Notes under the pieces: model-generated
What the model saw: only the letters and a program-made list of their open reading frames with translations
Databases searched by the model: none
What the model was told of the DNA's origin: nothing
Shown: piece by piece, positions 1-6,035 of the stretch
Layout: the number at the start of each line of letters is the position of its first letter
Position numbering within the stretch: position 1 is the first letter of the stretch
NCBI GenBank assembly: GCA_020024985.1
Contig: JAHHSW010000005.1
Coordinates: 1 to 18,108 of the forward strand
Reading direction: 5' to 3'
From: Anaeroplasmataceae bacterium
GTDB lineage: Bacteria; Bacillota_I; Bacilli_A; Acholeplasmatales; Anaeroplasmataceae
DNA: 18,108 nucleotides
Made by a program: the position numbers and the translations under genes

Positions 1-1
1 G

Positions 2-472
2 GCTCTTGTAGATATTAATCTAACTATCGAGGGTAAGAAATATTTAGAGGGAATTTTAAAGGCTTTAAATATTGGTTATCAAATTGAGGCTAGATCAGTA
101 AATGGTGAGGAGCAAATTCATTATATTATCGATAGCTATGAAAATTCTTTATTAATTGGAGTTAAGGGTAGAACTCTTGAGGCTCTACAAATTTTACTTC
201 GTAATTTAATTTCTACATACACTAAGACTCACATTGTGACAACCTTAGATATTGGAGGATATAGAAGTAATAGAGCTCATCAACTTGAAATTTTAGCAAC
301 AAAGACCGCTAAGGAGGTTGCTAAGACCAAGGTAGAGGTTAAACTAAAGCCAATGAATTCATTTGAACGTCGTGTTATTCATGAAAAGCTAAGTGATTGG
401 CGTGATGTATATACTGAATCTGAGGGCGAAGGCGAAAATAGAGCTATAGTTATCAAGCCTAAAAATAAGTAA
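2..472 (+). CDS. khpB: KhpB/Jag RNA-binding protein (3' part, start outside window)
   Basis: The reading frame is open from the first bases of the window to TAA at 470-472, giving 156 visible residues. A KH domain is shown by the IG-x-x-G loop at visible residues 52-56, followed by a helix of the TLEALQ type. A C-terminal R3H domain is shown by the R-x-x-x-H pair at visible residues 123 and 127. This KH-R3H order is that of Jag/KhpB, which binds RNA, partners KhpA, and influences cell elongation and division in Gram-positives. The family's N-terminal Jag-N domain must lie upstream of the window. The gene usually follows yidC and precedes mnmE. Here it is followed by a terminator and an unrelated gene, and mnmE appears only at 17700. 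A GTG at 236 is an internal Val codon, not the start. Confidence 0.93.
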   Translation, partial: ALVDINLTIEGKKYLEGILKALNIGYQIEARSVNGEEQIHYIIDSYENSLLIGVKGRTLEALQILLRNLISTYTKTHIVTTLDIGGYRSNRAHQLEILATKTAKEVAKTKVEVKLKPMNSFERRVIHEKLSDWRDVYTESEGEGENRAIVIKPKNK

Positions 473-483
473 GATAGTAAATT

Positions 484-511
484 AAGGTTACCTTAGTGTA
501 GCCTTTTTTTC
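484..511 (+). terminator. Intrinsic terminator after khpB
   Basis: An 8-bp stem (484-491 with 498-505, one G-T wobble) has a 6-nt loop and runs directly into a T tract at 504-510. It lies 11 bases after the khpB stop and ends the upstream operon. Confidence 0.8.
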
Positions 512-544
512 TTTCTTAAATTTCTTTAAAAGTGCTTATTTTCT

Positions 545-573
545 TTTACTTTAGAGCCTTTTTATGCTAAAAT
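545..573 (+). promoter_or_regulatory. Promoter of the YiiX-like gene (extended -10)
   Basis: The -10 element TAAAAT lies at 568-573, preceded by TG and one base (565-567), the extended -10 pattern. A weak -35 (TTTACT, 545-550) sits 17 bp upstream. Seven bases past the -10 is the A of the ATG at 580, so the predicted transcript would start at the start codon itself. No Shine-Dalgarno is visible before that ATG. Confidence 0.6.
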
Positions 574-579
574 AGTATT

Positions 580-1344
580 ATGAGAAATTTTGGTAAATTG
601 TTGTTATTAGTAGTTAAAAGCATCTTAATATTTATTGTAGTTGGAGCTCTCTCTACAGCCTCTGTTAAGAATATACAAAAGGTTGTTTTAGTAGAAGAAT
701 TTAAAGCTAAGGGAGTTTATCAGGAGGATATTTCTAGTGAAACAGAAAAATTCTATAGGATCGATGCTCCTAACGAAAGACCATCCTATACTATGGATAG
801 AGGAAGAATAATTCCAGGTAGTAAGGGTGATATACTGGTTGCCACTGAGGCCCATCTAGTAGGTCCAATTATTGATGGAATTGTTACATTCTTTGCTGGA
901 GGCCATGCTGCAATTTGTACAGGTGATTATGGCGACTACGAAATAGGACTTGATGATACCACCTCAATAGAATCAACAGGCTTAAATGAGGGTGAAAACC
1001 CCGCCTCAATATTTAATAGAGACTATTGGAGCTATTCCTCTAATTATAAGGAGGTAATAGGTCTTAGGGTAAAGGGAATGAATGATAGAAAGGCCGATGA
1101 GGTTATTTCTAATGCTGCTGCCCTATTAGGTGATCCATATAATTACTCATTTTTATTTGATACAACTAATAAATCCTATTGTAGTGATTTAGTATCAAAG
1201 GCTTATAAATCAATAGGTGTCGATTTAAACAAGGATGATTTTACTACCTCAATTTATGATTTGATAGTAACTAGTGATACCTATATAAGCTATTATCATT
1301 ATTATGACAGTAATAATGTTAAGCATATATACTATTTTGGTTAG
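580..1344 (+). CDS. Membrane-anchored permuted papain-like hydrolase (YiiX/C92 family)
   Basis: This 254-residue protein has an uncleaved-looking N-terminal hydrophobic segment (about 6-27), which suggests a membrane-tethered, extracytoplasmic enzyme. The body matches the circularly permuted NlpC/P60-like fold of the YiiX/YaeF family (Pfam YiiX_Xanth type). It has a GDIL motif at 83-86, a catalytic-type His in GGHAAI (H109), an acidic residue in IEST (E131), and the nucleophile-type Cys late in the sequence in YCSDLV (C201). His before Cys is the hallmark of the permuted group. Relatives act as cell-wall amidases, amidohydrolases or thioesterases; the substrate here is unknown. The ATG at 580 is the only plausible start and has no ribosome binding site. 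The stop overlaps the Shine-Dalgarno of dnaX, which suggests co-transcription. A hydrolase in this replication-gene neighbourhood is unusual. Confidence 0.75.
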   Translation: MRNFGKLLLLVVKSILIFIVVGALSTASVKNIQKVVLVEEFKAKGVYQEDISSETEKFYRIDAPNERPSYTMDRGRIIPGSKGDILVATEAHLVGPIIDGIVTFFAGGHAAICTGDYGDYEIGLDDTTSIESTGLNEGENPASIFNRDYWSYSSNYKEVIGLRVKGMNDRKADEVISNAAALLGDPYNYSFLFDTTNKSYCSDLVSKAYKSIGVDLNKDDFTTSIYDLIVTSDTYISYYHYYDSNNVKHIYYFG

Positions 1345-1355
1345 GAGGTGCTATT

Positions 1356-3176
1356 ATGGCATATGTAGCATTATATCGTGCCTACCGTCCTCAAAAGTTT
1401 TCTGAGGTTGTAGGTCAGGAGCACATAATTAAAACATTACAAAACGCTATAGCTATGAATAAGGTAGCTCATGCCTATTTATTCTGTGGACCTCGTGGTA
1501 CAGGAAAAACAACCCTAGCTAAGATTATGGCTAAGGCGATGAATTGTGTTCATGGCCCAGCTATTGAGCCATGCTGTGAATGTGAAATTTGTAAGGGTAT
1601 AACTAAGGGTACTATTTCTGATGTTATTGAAATAGATGCGGCCTCTAATAATGGAGCTGATGATATTAGAGCCCTAAGAGATACTGTTAAATATTTACCA
1701 GCAGTTGGTAAGTATAAGGTATATATTATTGATGAGGTTCATATGCTTAGTAATGCAGCCTTTAATGCTTTACTAAAAACCTTAGAGGAGCCACCTAAGC
1801 ATGTAATCTTTATATTAGCAACAACAGAGCCATATAAGCTCCCTAATACTATTCTTTCTAGATGCCAAAGATTTGATTTCCAATCAATATCTGTAGAGGG
1901 AATATTAAAGAGATTAAGAATTGTTGCTGATGAGGAGGGCATTAAAATTAGCGATGAGGCTATGCAGCAAATAGCTCAAAGCGCTGAGGGTGGTATGCGT
2001 GATGCCTTATCACTATTTGATCAATGTATTTCCTATAGCGTTAATGAAGAAATTTCTTTAGATGATGTTCTTGCAGTAAGTGGTAATGTTTCATATTTAA
2101 GAATAATTGAGCTACTTGATAAATGTGCAAGCGAGGATGAAACTGATGCAGTATTACTTCTTAATAGCATTATTAAGGAGGGTAAGGAGGTACCAAGAAT
2201 TATTAATGATATAATTCTTTTCCTAAGGGATGTGCTTCTTTATAAAAATAATGCTGTATTAGAGGAAAAGCTTATGTTTAAGAGTAAGGAATTTAAGGAT
2301 TTAGCAGCTAAGCTTCAAAAGGGAGTAATCTATAGCTGGCTAGATATCTTAAATGATGCTTTGAATAACATGCGTTTTTCTACACAAAAGAGAGCCTTTT
2401 TAGAGCTTGCAATCTTAAAAATGAATGATGTTAAGCTTAATAATGATGCGTCCTTAGTTGATAGGATAGAATCATTAGAAAATACAGTTCGTATGCTTAC
2501 AAGTGGAGGCTTCAATAATAATCATATTAGTACTAAGCCAGAGGTAAAGGAGCCACCTCGAATGGAGGCATTACCTACTAGAGAGGCTATAATAAATCAT
2601 ATAAATAATGATAATTATTATGATGATAGTGAGCCTATAGTAGCAGCTGAAAGACCAGTAGCTAAGCCAGTTACTCCAGTAGCTAATGAGGAAATTACCA
2701 TAAAGGATATTGAGGAAATATTAAATAATGCCTCAAAGCCAGTTAAGCAAAATCTTATTAATGTATGGCAGCAAATAGCTGATAAATATAGTAATGAGTT
2801 TGTTGTACAAATTCTTACTAAGGGTAAGATTGTTGCGGCTAGTGATAATTCCTTTATTGTAGAGCTTTTAGATGTAAGCTTCTGTAATAGAGTAATGGAT
2901 TATAGAAATCATGAAAGAATAATTTCTATATTTAATGATCTTGATATACCAATAACTGATTTTATTTGTGTTCCAAGGTCTGTTTGGAATAAAATAATCA
3001 GTGATTATAAGGTTAAGTACCAGACCAATCCAAAGCCAGTCTTGGATGAAATAAGAATTGGAGTAAAGCGTACAGTAGTACCAGCTGATTCAGGTACAGA
3101 GGATGAGGATACTAGCCTAATTAAAAGAGTATCAGAATATTTTGATGAAGGACAATTAAAAATTACGGAGGATTAA
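1356..3176 (+). CDS. dnaX: DNA polymerase III subunit gamma/tau
   Basis: DnaX is the ATPase core of the clamp loader, which puts the beta clamp on DNA and, through tau, holds the polymerases together at the fork. The 606-residue product has Walker A GPRGTGKT at 45-52, zinc-module cysteines C64, C73/C74, C76 and C79, Walker B IIDEVH at 124-129, sensor-1 ATTEP at 155-159 and the SRC arginine finger R169. A lid and collar region follows to about 360, then a variable linker (about 385-445) and a C-terminal tau-type domain. The start ATG at 1356 has an AGGAGGTG ribosome binding site (1343-1350) that overlaps the preceding stop. The dnaX-ebfC-recR order is the classic Firmicute arrangement. I see no A-rich slippery run that would produce a short gamma form. 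Confidence 0.97.
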   Translation: MAYVALYRAYRPQKFSEVVGQEHIIKTLQNAIAMNKVAHAYLFCGPRGTGKTTLAKIMAKAMNCVHGPAIEPCCECEICKGITKGTISDVIEIDAASNNGADDIRALRDTVKYLPAVGKYKVYIIDEVHMLSNAAFNALLKTLEEPPKHVIFILATTEPYKLPNTILSRCQRFDFQSISVEGILKRLRIVADEEGIKISDEAMQQIAQSAEGGMRDALSLFDQCISYSVNEEISLDDVLAVSGNVSYLRIIELLDKCASEDETDAVLLLNSIIKEGKEVPRIINDIILFLRDVLLYKNNAVLEEKLMFKSKEFKDLAAKLQKGVIYSWLDILNDALNNMRFSTQKRAFLELAILKMNDVKLNNDASLVDRIESLENTVRMLTSGGFNNNHISTKPEVKEPPRMEALPTREAIINHINNDNYYDDSEPIVAAERPVAKPVTPVANEEITIKDIEEILNNASKPVKQNLINVWQQIADKYSNEFVVQILTKGKIVAASDNSFIVELLDVSFCNRVMDYRNHERIISIFNDLDIPITDFICVPRSVWNKIISDYKVKYQTNPKPVLDEIRIGVKRTVVPADSGTEDEDTSLIKRVSEYFDEGQLKITED

Positions 3177-3180
3177 TAAA

Positions 3181-3474
3181 ATGAATCAAGCACAAATGAT
3201 GAAGCTAAGAAAAATGCAAAAGCAAATGATGGAGGCTCAGGAGAAGCTAGAGCAATCTATTTTTACAGGTACAGCTGGAGGTGGCGTTGTTACTGCTAAG
3301 GTTAAGGGTACTCATGAGGTTGTTGAGGTTATTATTGACCCAGAGGCAGCTAAGGATGATATCGAAATGGTACAGGATATGATTGTATTAGCTATTAATG
3401 ATGCTAATAAGAAGGTTGAGGCTGAAAGCCAAAAGCTACTAGGTGGCTTCGGCGGAGGCATGGGCTTATTCTAA
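3181..3474 (+). CDS. ebfC: YbaB/EbfC nucleoid-associated protein
   Basis: This 97-residue protein has the YbaB/EbfC layout: a Met/Lys/Gln-rich N-terminal helix (1-27), a central Gly-rich beta stretch (GTAGGGVV, about 30-37), the VTAKVKGTHEVVEVIIDP-type core, a second helix and a Gly-rich C-terminal tail. Family members form dimers that bind DNA and are nearly always encoded between dnaX and recR. The start has a GGAGG site (3167-3171) that straddles the end of dnaX, four bases after the dnaX stop, so translation is probably coupled. The tail holds a second GGAGG at 3454-3458 upstream of recR. Confidence 0.93.
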   Translation: MNQAQMMKLRKMQKQMMEAQEKLEQSIFTGTAGGGVVTAKVKGTHEVVEVIIDPEAAKDDIEMVQDMIVLAINDANKKVEAESQKLLGGFGGGMGLF

Positions 3475-3475
3475 G

Positions 3476-4078
3476 ATGAATAAATATCCAAAGGCCATTT
3501 TAGATTTAATAGATTGCTATCAAGCATTACCTGGAGTTGGTAAAAAAACCGCTGAAAGGTATGCCCTATATACCTTTTTCCATATGAAGGAGGAGAGCAT
3601 TATTGATTTTTCTAATGCTTTGTTATCCTTAAACAAGGATATTCATATTTGCCCAAATTGTGGTAATATTTGTGAGGACCAAGTATGTTCTATTTGTAGT
3701 GATCCGGAAAGAGATCATTCTCAAATATTAGTGGTAGAAACCGTAAAGGATTTATATACCCTAGAGAAGGTAAATGAATTCAAGGGAATCTATCATGTTT
3801 TAAATGGCGCTATAAGCTTTTCAAAAGGAATTTCAATTGATGATTTAAATATTGATTCATTAGTAGAAAAGGTAAAAAATGGTGAGGTAAAGGAAATTAT
3901 TTTAGCCACTAATGCTACTCTAGAGGGCGAGACTACCGCTAGATATATTAAGGAGCTTTTAGGTGAATATGATATAAAAATCACTAGAATTGCTCATGGC
4001 CTACCAGTTGGTGGTGACCTTTCCTATGCTGATGAAATGACAGTTCTTAAGGCCTTTGAGGGCCGTAGGGATTATTAA
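3476..4078 (+). CDS. recR: Recombination mediator RecR
   Basis: RecR works with RecO and RecF to load RecA on SSB-coated single-stranded gaps. The 200-residue product, normal for the family, has a helix-hairpin-helix (LPGVGKKTAERYA, 18-30), a C4 zinc finger (C59, C62, C71, C74), a Toprim domain beginning ILVVET (84-89) and the C-terminal GLPVGGDLSYAD segment that forms part of the ring contact. I chose the ATG at 3476 because it gives the usual MxxYPxAIxxLI beginning; an earlier in-frame start at 3443 lies inside ebfC. No close Shine-Dalgarno is visible (the nearest GGAGG is 17 bases upstream, within ebfC), and the start is one base after the ebfC stop, so termination-reinitiation is likely. 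Confidence 0.96.
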   Translation: MNKYPKAILDLIDCYQALPGVGKKTAERYALYTFFHMKEESIIDFSNALLSLNKDIHICPNCGNICEDQVCSICSDPERDHSQILVVETVKDLYTLEKVNEFKGIYHVLNGAISFSKGISIDDLNIDSLVEKVKNGEVKEIILATNATLEGETTARYIKELLGEYDIKITRIAHGLPVGGDLSYADEMTVLKAFEGRRDY

Positions 4079-4088
4079 GGGTGTTAGT

Positions 4089-4451
4089 ATGGAGGTAGTA
4101 TTTCATAGCCTAGATGATAAGGGCGAAAAGGTATTTTTTAGATCAAAATGTGAGGTTATAAATAACAAGATAATATTTGATGATAAAAGTACCGAAAATA
4201 CTAAAATAACCATAACGCCAGGTCAGCCTATGCGTTTTACAAGAGCTGGTAATGTCAATATGGAAATTATGTTTAGTCTCAATGAAAGAACTAGGTGTTA
4301 TTACAATAGTAAGGACGTAGGCTTTGATTTTGAATTTGAGGTTTACACAGATAGGTTAATAGTAGAAAGTAATAGAATCTCAATAGAATATACAATGTTT
4401 TTGTATGGAGATAAGCTTTCAAGCCATAAAATATGGATATTATTACATTAA
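4089..4451 (+). CDS. DUF1934 (YwiB-like) beta-barrel protein
   Basis: This 120-residue protein resembles DUF1934/YwiB, a small beta-barrel family of unknown function in Gram-positives. Visible family-like traits are the central MRFTRAGNVNMEIMF segment, the alternating hydrophobic beta pattern through the body, and a C-terminal IEYTMFLYGD strand pair. In Bacillus, ywiB lies near argS and rpoE, and here the gene also directly precedes rpoE, which supports the call. I chose the ATG at 4089 because AAGGG at 4077-4081 is well spaced. A longer frame from TTG at 4056 would overlap recR and adds residues that do not look like the family. It appears to be the last gene of the dnaX operon, since rpoE has its own promoter. 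Confidence 0.7.
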   Translation: MEVVFHSLDDKGEKVFFRSKCEVINNKIIFDDKSTENTKITITPGQPMRFTRAGNVNMEIMFSLNERTRCYYNSKDVGFDFEFEVYTDRLIVESNRISIEYTMFLYGDKLSSHKIWILLH

Positions 4452-4455
4452 AGAC

Positions 4456-4484
4456 TTGAAAAGCATTGCTATTTTAAGTACAAT
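4456..4484 (+). promoter_or_regulatory. SigA-type promoter of rpoE
   Basis: TTGAAA (4456-4461) and TACAAT (4479-4484) are separated by exactly 17 bp, four bases after the DUF1934 stop. The predicted start near 4491 leaves a leader of about 26 nt that carries a GGAGGA ribosome binding site (4505-4510). Confidence 0.78.
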
Positions 4485-4516
4485 ATAATAGCATTTCATT
4501 TTTTGGAGGAATAATT

Positions 4517-5062
4517 ATGGAAAACATTTCACAAATGTCATTATTAGAGGTTGCAGTTCAGTTAATGGAAGAAAAAGCTGGTGAGAGAGATATCAACGAG
4601 CTAATCAAGGAGGTACTTGAGGCTAAGGGTCTTGAGGATCCAGATGGAGCTTATACAACTCAATTATATGTTGATATTACTACATCATCAAAATTTGTAT
4701 ATATGGGTGAAAACAAGTGGGATTTAAAAATCCGTCAATCACTTGATCAATTTGATAAGGATGGTTCTGCCTTCAATAGCAAGGAAGATGAATATCATGA
4801 GGAAGAGGAAGATTCTCTTGATGAGGACATCCTTGAGGATGATGAAGAGGAAATCGATGAGGATGATGACGATCTTGACGACGAGGATGAGGATGACGAC
4901 GATGATCGTGAATCTGATGAGGACGATGACCACGATGATAATACTGAATCTGATGAGGATTTAGATGACGATAGTGATGATATAGATTTAGACGATGATT
5001 TTGATGAGGATAAGTATGACAAGTACATGGATGATTACGAAGACATGTACGATGAGAACTAA
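4517..5062 (+). CDS. rpoE: DNA-directed RNA polymerase subunit delta
   Basis: Delta is an accessory subunit of Gram-positive RNA polymerase that lowers non-specific nucleic-acid binding and speeds enzyme recycling. The 181-residue product has the family's two parts. The N-terminal HARE-HTH-like domain spans about 1-75, with the typical SLLEVAVQLMEE helix and a WDLKIRQSL end near 69-77. The disordered C-terminal tail (about 88-181) consists almost entirely of Asp and Glu with a few Ser, Tyr and Lys. The tail is a little longer than in B. subtilis delta (173 residues in total). The start is fixed by GGAGGA at 4505-4510. It is transcribed from its own promoter and appears monocistronic. The GA-rich tail DNA generates spurious open frames on the other strand. 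Confidence 0.95.
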   Translation: MENISQMSLLEVAVQLMEEKAGERDINELIKEVLEAKGLEDPDGAYTTQLYVDITTSSKFVYMGENKWDLKIRQSLDQFDKDGSAFNSKEDEYHEEEEDSLDEDILEDDEEEIDEDDDDLDDEDEDDDDDRESDEDDDHDDNTESDEDLDDDSDDIDLDDDFDEDKYDKYMDDYEDMYDEN

Positions 5063-5136
5063 TCCCATAATTTCACATAGATTTAACGAAATATAACTAT
5101 AATTACTGGGTATACTATAGTTGTCTTAAGAAGACA

Positions 5137-5175
5137 ATATCTATCTTAACTCCCTACATAGATAGATATCTTTTT
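5137..5175 (+). terminator. AT-rich hairpin with T tract after rpoE
   Basis: A perfect 10-bp stem (5137-5146 with 5160-5169) with a 13-nt loop is followed by C and five T (5171-5175). The stem has only two G-C pairs, so it is a weak intrinsic terminator candidate for rpoE, or a hairpin of the candidate RNA. Confidence 0.5.
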
Positions 5176-5206
5176 CATAAGCAAACTATAACTCTCCCAA
5201 TTAAGG

Positions 5207-5236
5207 ATAAAGAACAACCTCTGGTTGTTCTTTATT
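5207..5236 (+). terminator. 13-bp perfect hairpin upstream of the response regulator
   Basis: ATAAAGAACAACC (5207-5219) and its exact reverse complement (5223-5235) flank a 3-nt loop TCT. The right arm ends in TTCTTTAT, so the T tract is interrupted. The A-rich left base means it could act in either direction. It probably insulates the two-component operon from rpoE. Confidence 0.6.
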
Positions 5237-5267
5237 CATTTATAGAGGGTTTCGGGATAGTAAAGCA

Positions 5268-5296
5268 TTGATTTTAATAGCTATAAGTTATAAAAT
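5268..5296 (+). promoter_or_regulatory. Promoter of the two-component operon
   Basis: TTGATT (5268-5273) and TAAAAT (5291-5296) have a 17-bp spacer. The leader to the ATG at 5343 would be about 40 nt and carries AGGAG (5330-5334). The AT-rich leader contains imperfect repeats of a TATA/ATAG type (5281-5316) that could serve as regulator sites; this is unproven. Confidence 0.6.
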
Positions 5297-5342
5297 AGTT
5301 ATATGATAGTATACCTATATTAATTGAATAGGAGATGATTTT

Positions 5343-6014
5343 ATGTATAAGGTAGCATTAGTTGAGGATGAGCAAAATTTACAAGCTTTAGTTATAAAGT
5401 ATTTAAAGGCTGAGGGGTATAATACTGTAAGCTTTAATACTGGCGAGGATGCTTTAAAGGGAATAAGTGATGATATTGATCTTTGGATTTTAGATATTAT
5501 GCTTCCAGGTGTTGTATCTGGATATGATTTAATAAAGGCTATTAAGGCTAAGAATAGTGGAACTCCAGTAATCTTTACCTCTGCAAGAGATCAGGATATT
5601 GATAAGATTATGGGTCTTGAGCTTGGTAGTGATGATTATGTGGCTAAGCCTTATTCAACAAGAGAGCTTATGCTAAGAGTAAAGAATTTATTAAATAGAA
5701 CCTACGGCGTAAATGCTAAGAAGGTTAGTCATATTGAGGAATTCAATACCTATGTAATTGATTATGATAAGAGAATAGTTCTTGAAAATAATGAGAATAT
5801 TAATTTAACCTCTAAGGAATATGATTTACTTACCTTCCTTCTTCAAAATAAGAGTAAGGCCTTCAGTAGAAATCAAATTCTAGATTATGTTTGGGGTACA
5901 GACTACTTTGGAAGCGATAGAGTAGTTGATGATTTATTAAGAAGATTAAGGCTTAAGATGCCTAATTTAAATATTGAAACTATTTACGGCTTTGGCTACA
6001 GATTAATTGTGTAG
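5343..6014 (+). CDS. OmpR/PhoB-family response regulator
   Basis: The 223-residue protein has an N-terminal receiver domain (about 1-118) with acidic pocket E8/D9, phosphoacceptor D51 in LDIMLP, T79 and the conserved Lys K102 in AKPY. A winged-helix DNA-binding domain (about 125-223) follows, with the LTSKEYDLLTFLLQN segment and the C-terminal YGFGYRL wing. On phosphorylation by its partner kinase it should bind direct repeats and control transcription. The start is supported by AGGAG eight bases upstream. The kinase gene follows 21 bases later with its own strong ribosome binding site, so the two form an operon. No family-specific features let me name its regulon; orthology to WalR, CiaR or others cannot be decided from this sequence alone. 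Confidence 0.95.
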   Translation: MYKVALVEDEQNLQALVIKYLKAEGYNTVSFNTGEDALKGISDDIDLWILDIMLPGVVSGYDLIKAIKAKNSGTPVIFTSARDQDIDKIMGLELGSDDYVAKPYSTRELMLRVKNLLNRTYGVNAKKVSHIEEFNTYVIDYDKRIVLENNENINLTSKEYDLLTFLLQNKSKAFSRNQILDYVWGTDYFGSDRVVDDLLRRLRLKMPNLNIETIYGFGYRLIV

Positions 6015-6035
6015 ATAAAAGGAGGGCAATTTACT

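Larger units (their letters stand above)
5101..5236 (+). ncRNA. Candidate structured small RNA between rpoE and the response regulator
   Basis: Read as RNA, this segment can fold into a closed multi-branch structure. GGG (5108-5110) pairs with CCC (5196-5198), and TATAGTT (5116-5122) with AACTATA (5184-5190), with a symmetric 5x5 internal loop between them. Two hairpins are enclosed: 5123-5127 with 5131-5135, and 5137-5146 with 5160-5169. A 13-bp hairpin (5207-5235) follows. A perfect TATAAT at 5098-5103 would place a transcription start at about 5109-5110, on the first paired bases. I do not recognise a known RNA family. It could also be just stacked terminators of rpoE. The fold was found by eye, without energy calculation or covariation. 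Confidence 0.3.

Noticed and set aside
1356..3176. Programmed frameshift in dnaX producing a gamma subunit
   Set aside because: I found no A-AAA-AAG-type slippery run with a downstream hairpin in the region after the ATPase domains; a single tau form is the simpler reading.
4056..4088. Upstream TTG start for the DUF1934 gene overlapping recR
   Set aside because: No ribosome binding site suits it, while ATG at 4089 has AAGGG at a good distance.
4795..5028. Ser-rich open frame on the minus strand and a Met/Arg-rich one on the plus strand within rpoE
   Set aside because: Both are shadows of the Asp/Glu codon repeats of the delta acidic tail.
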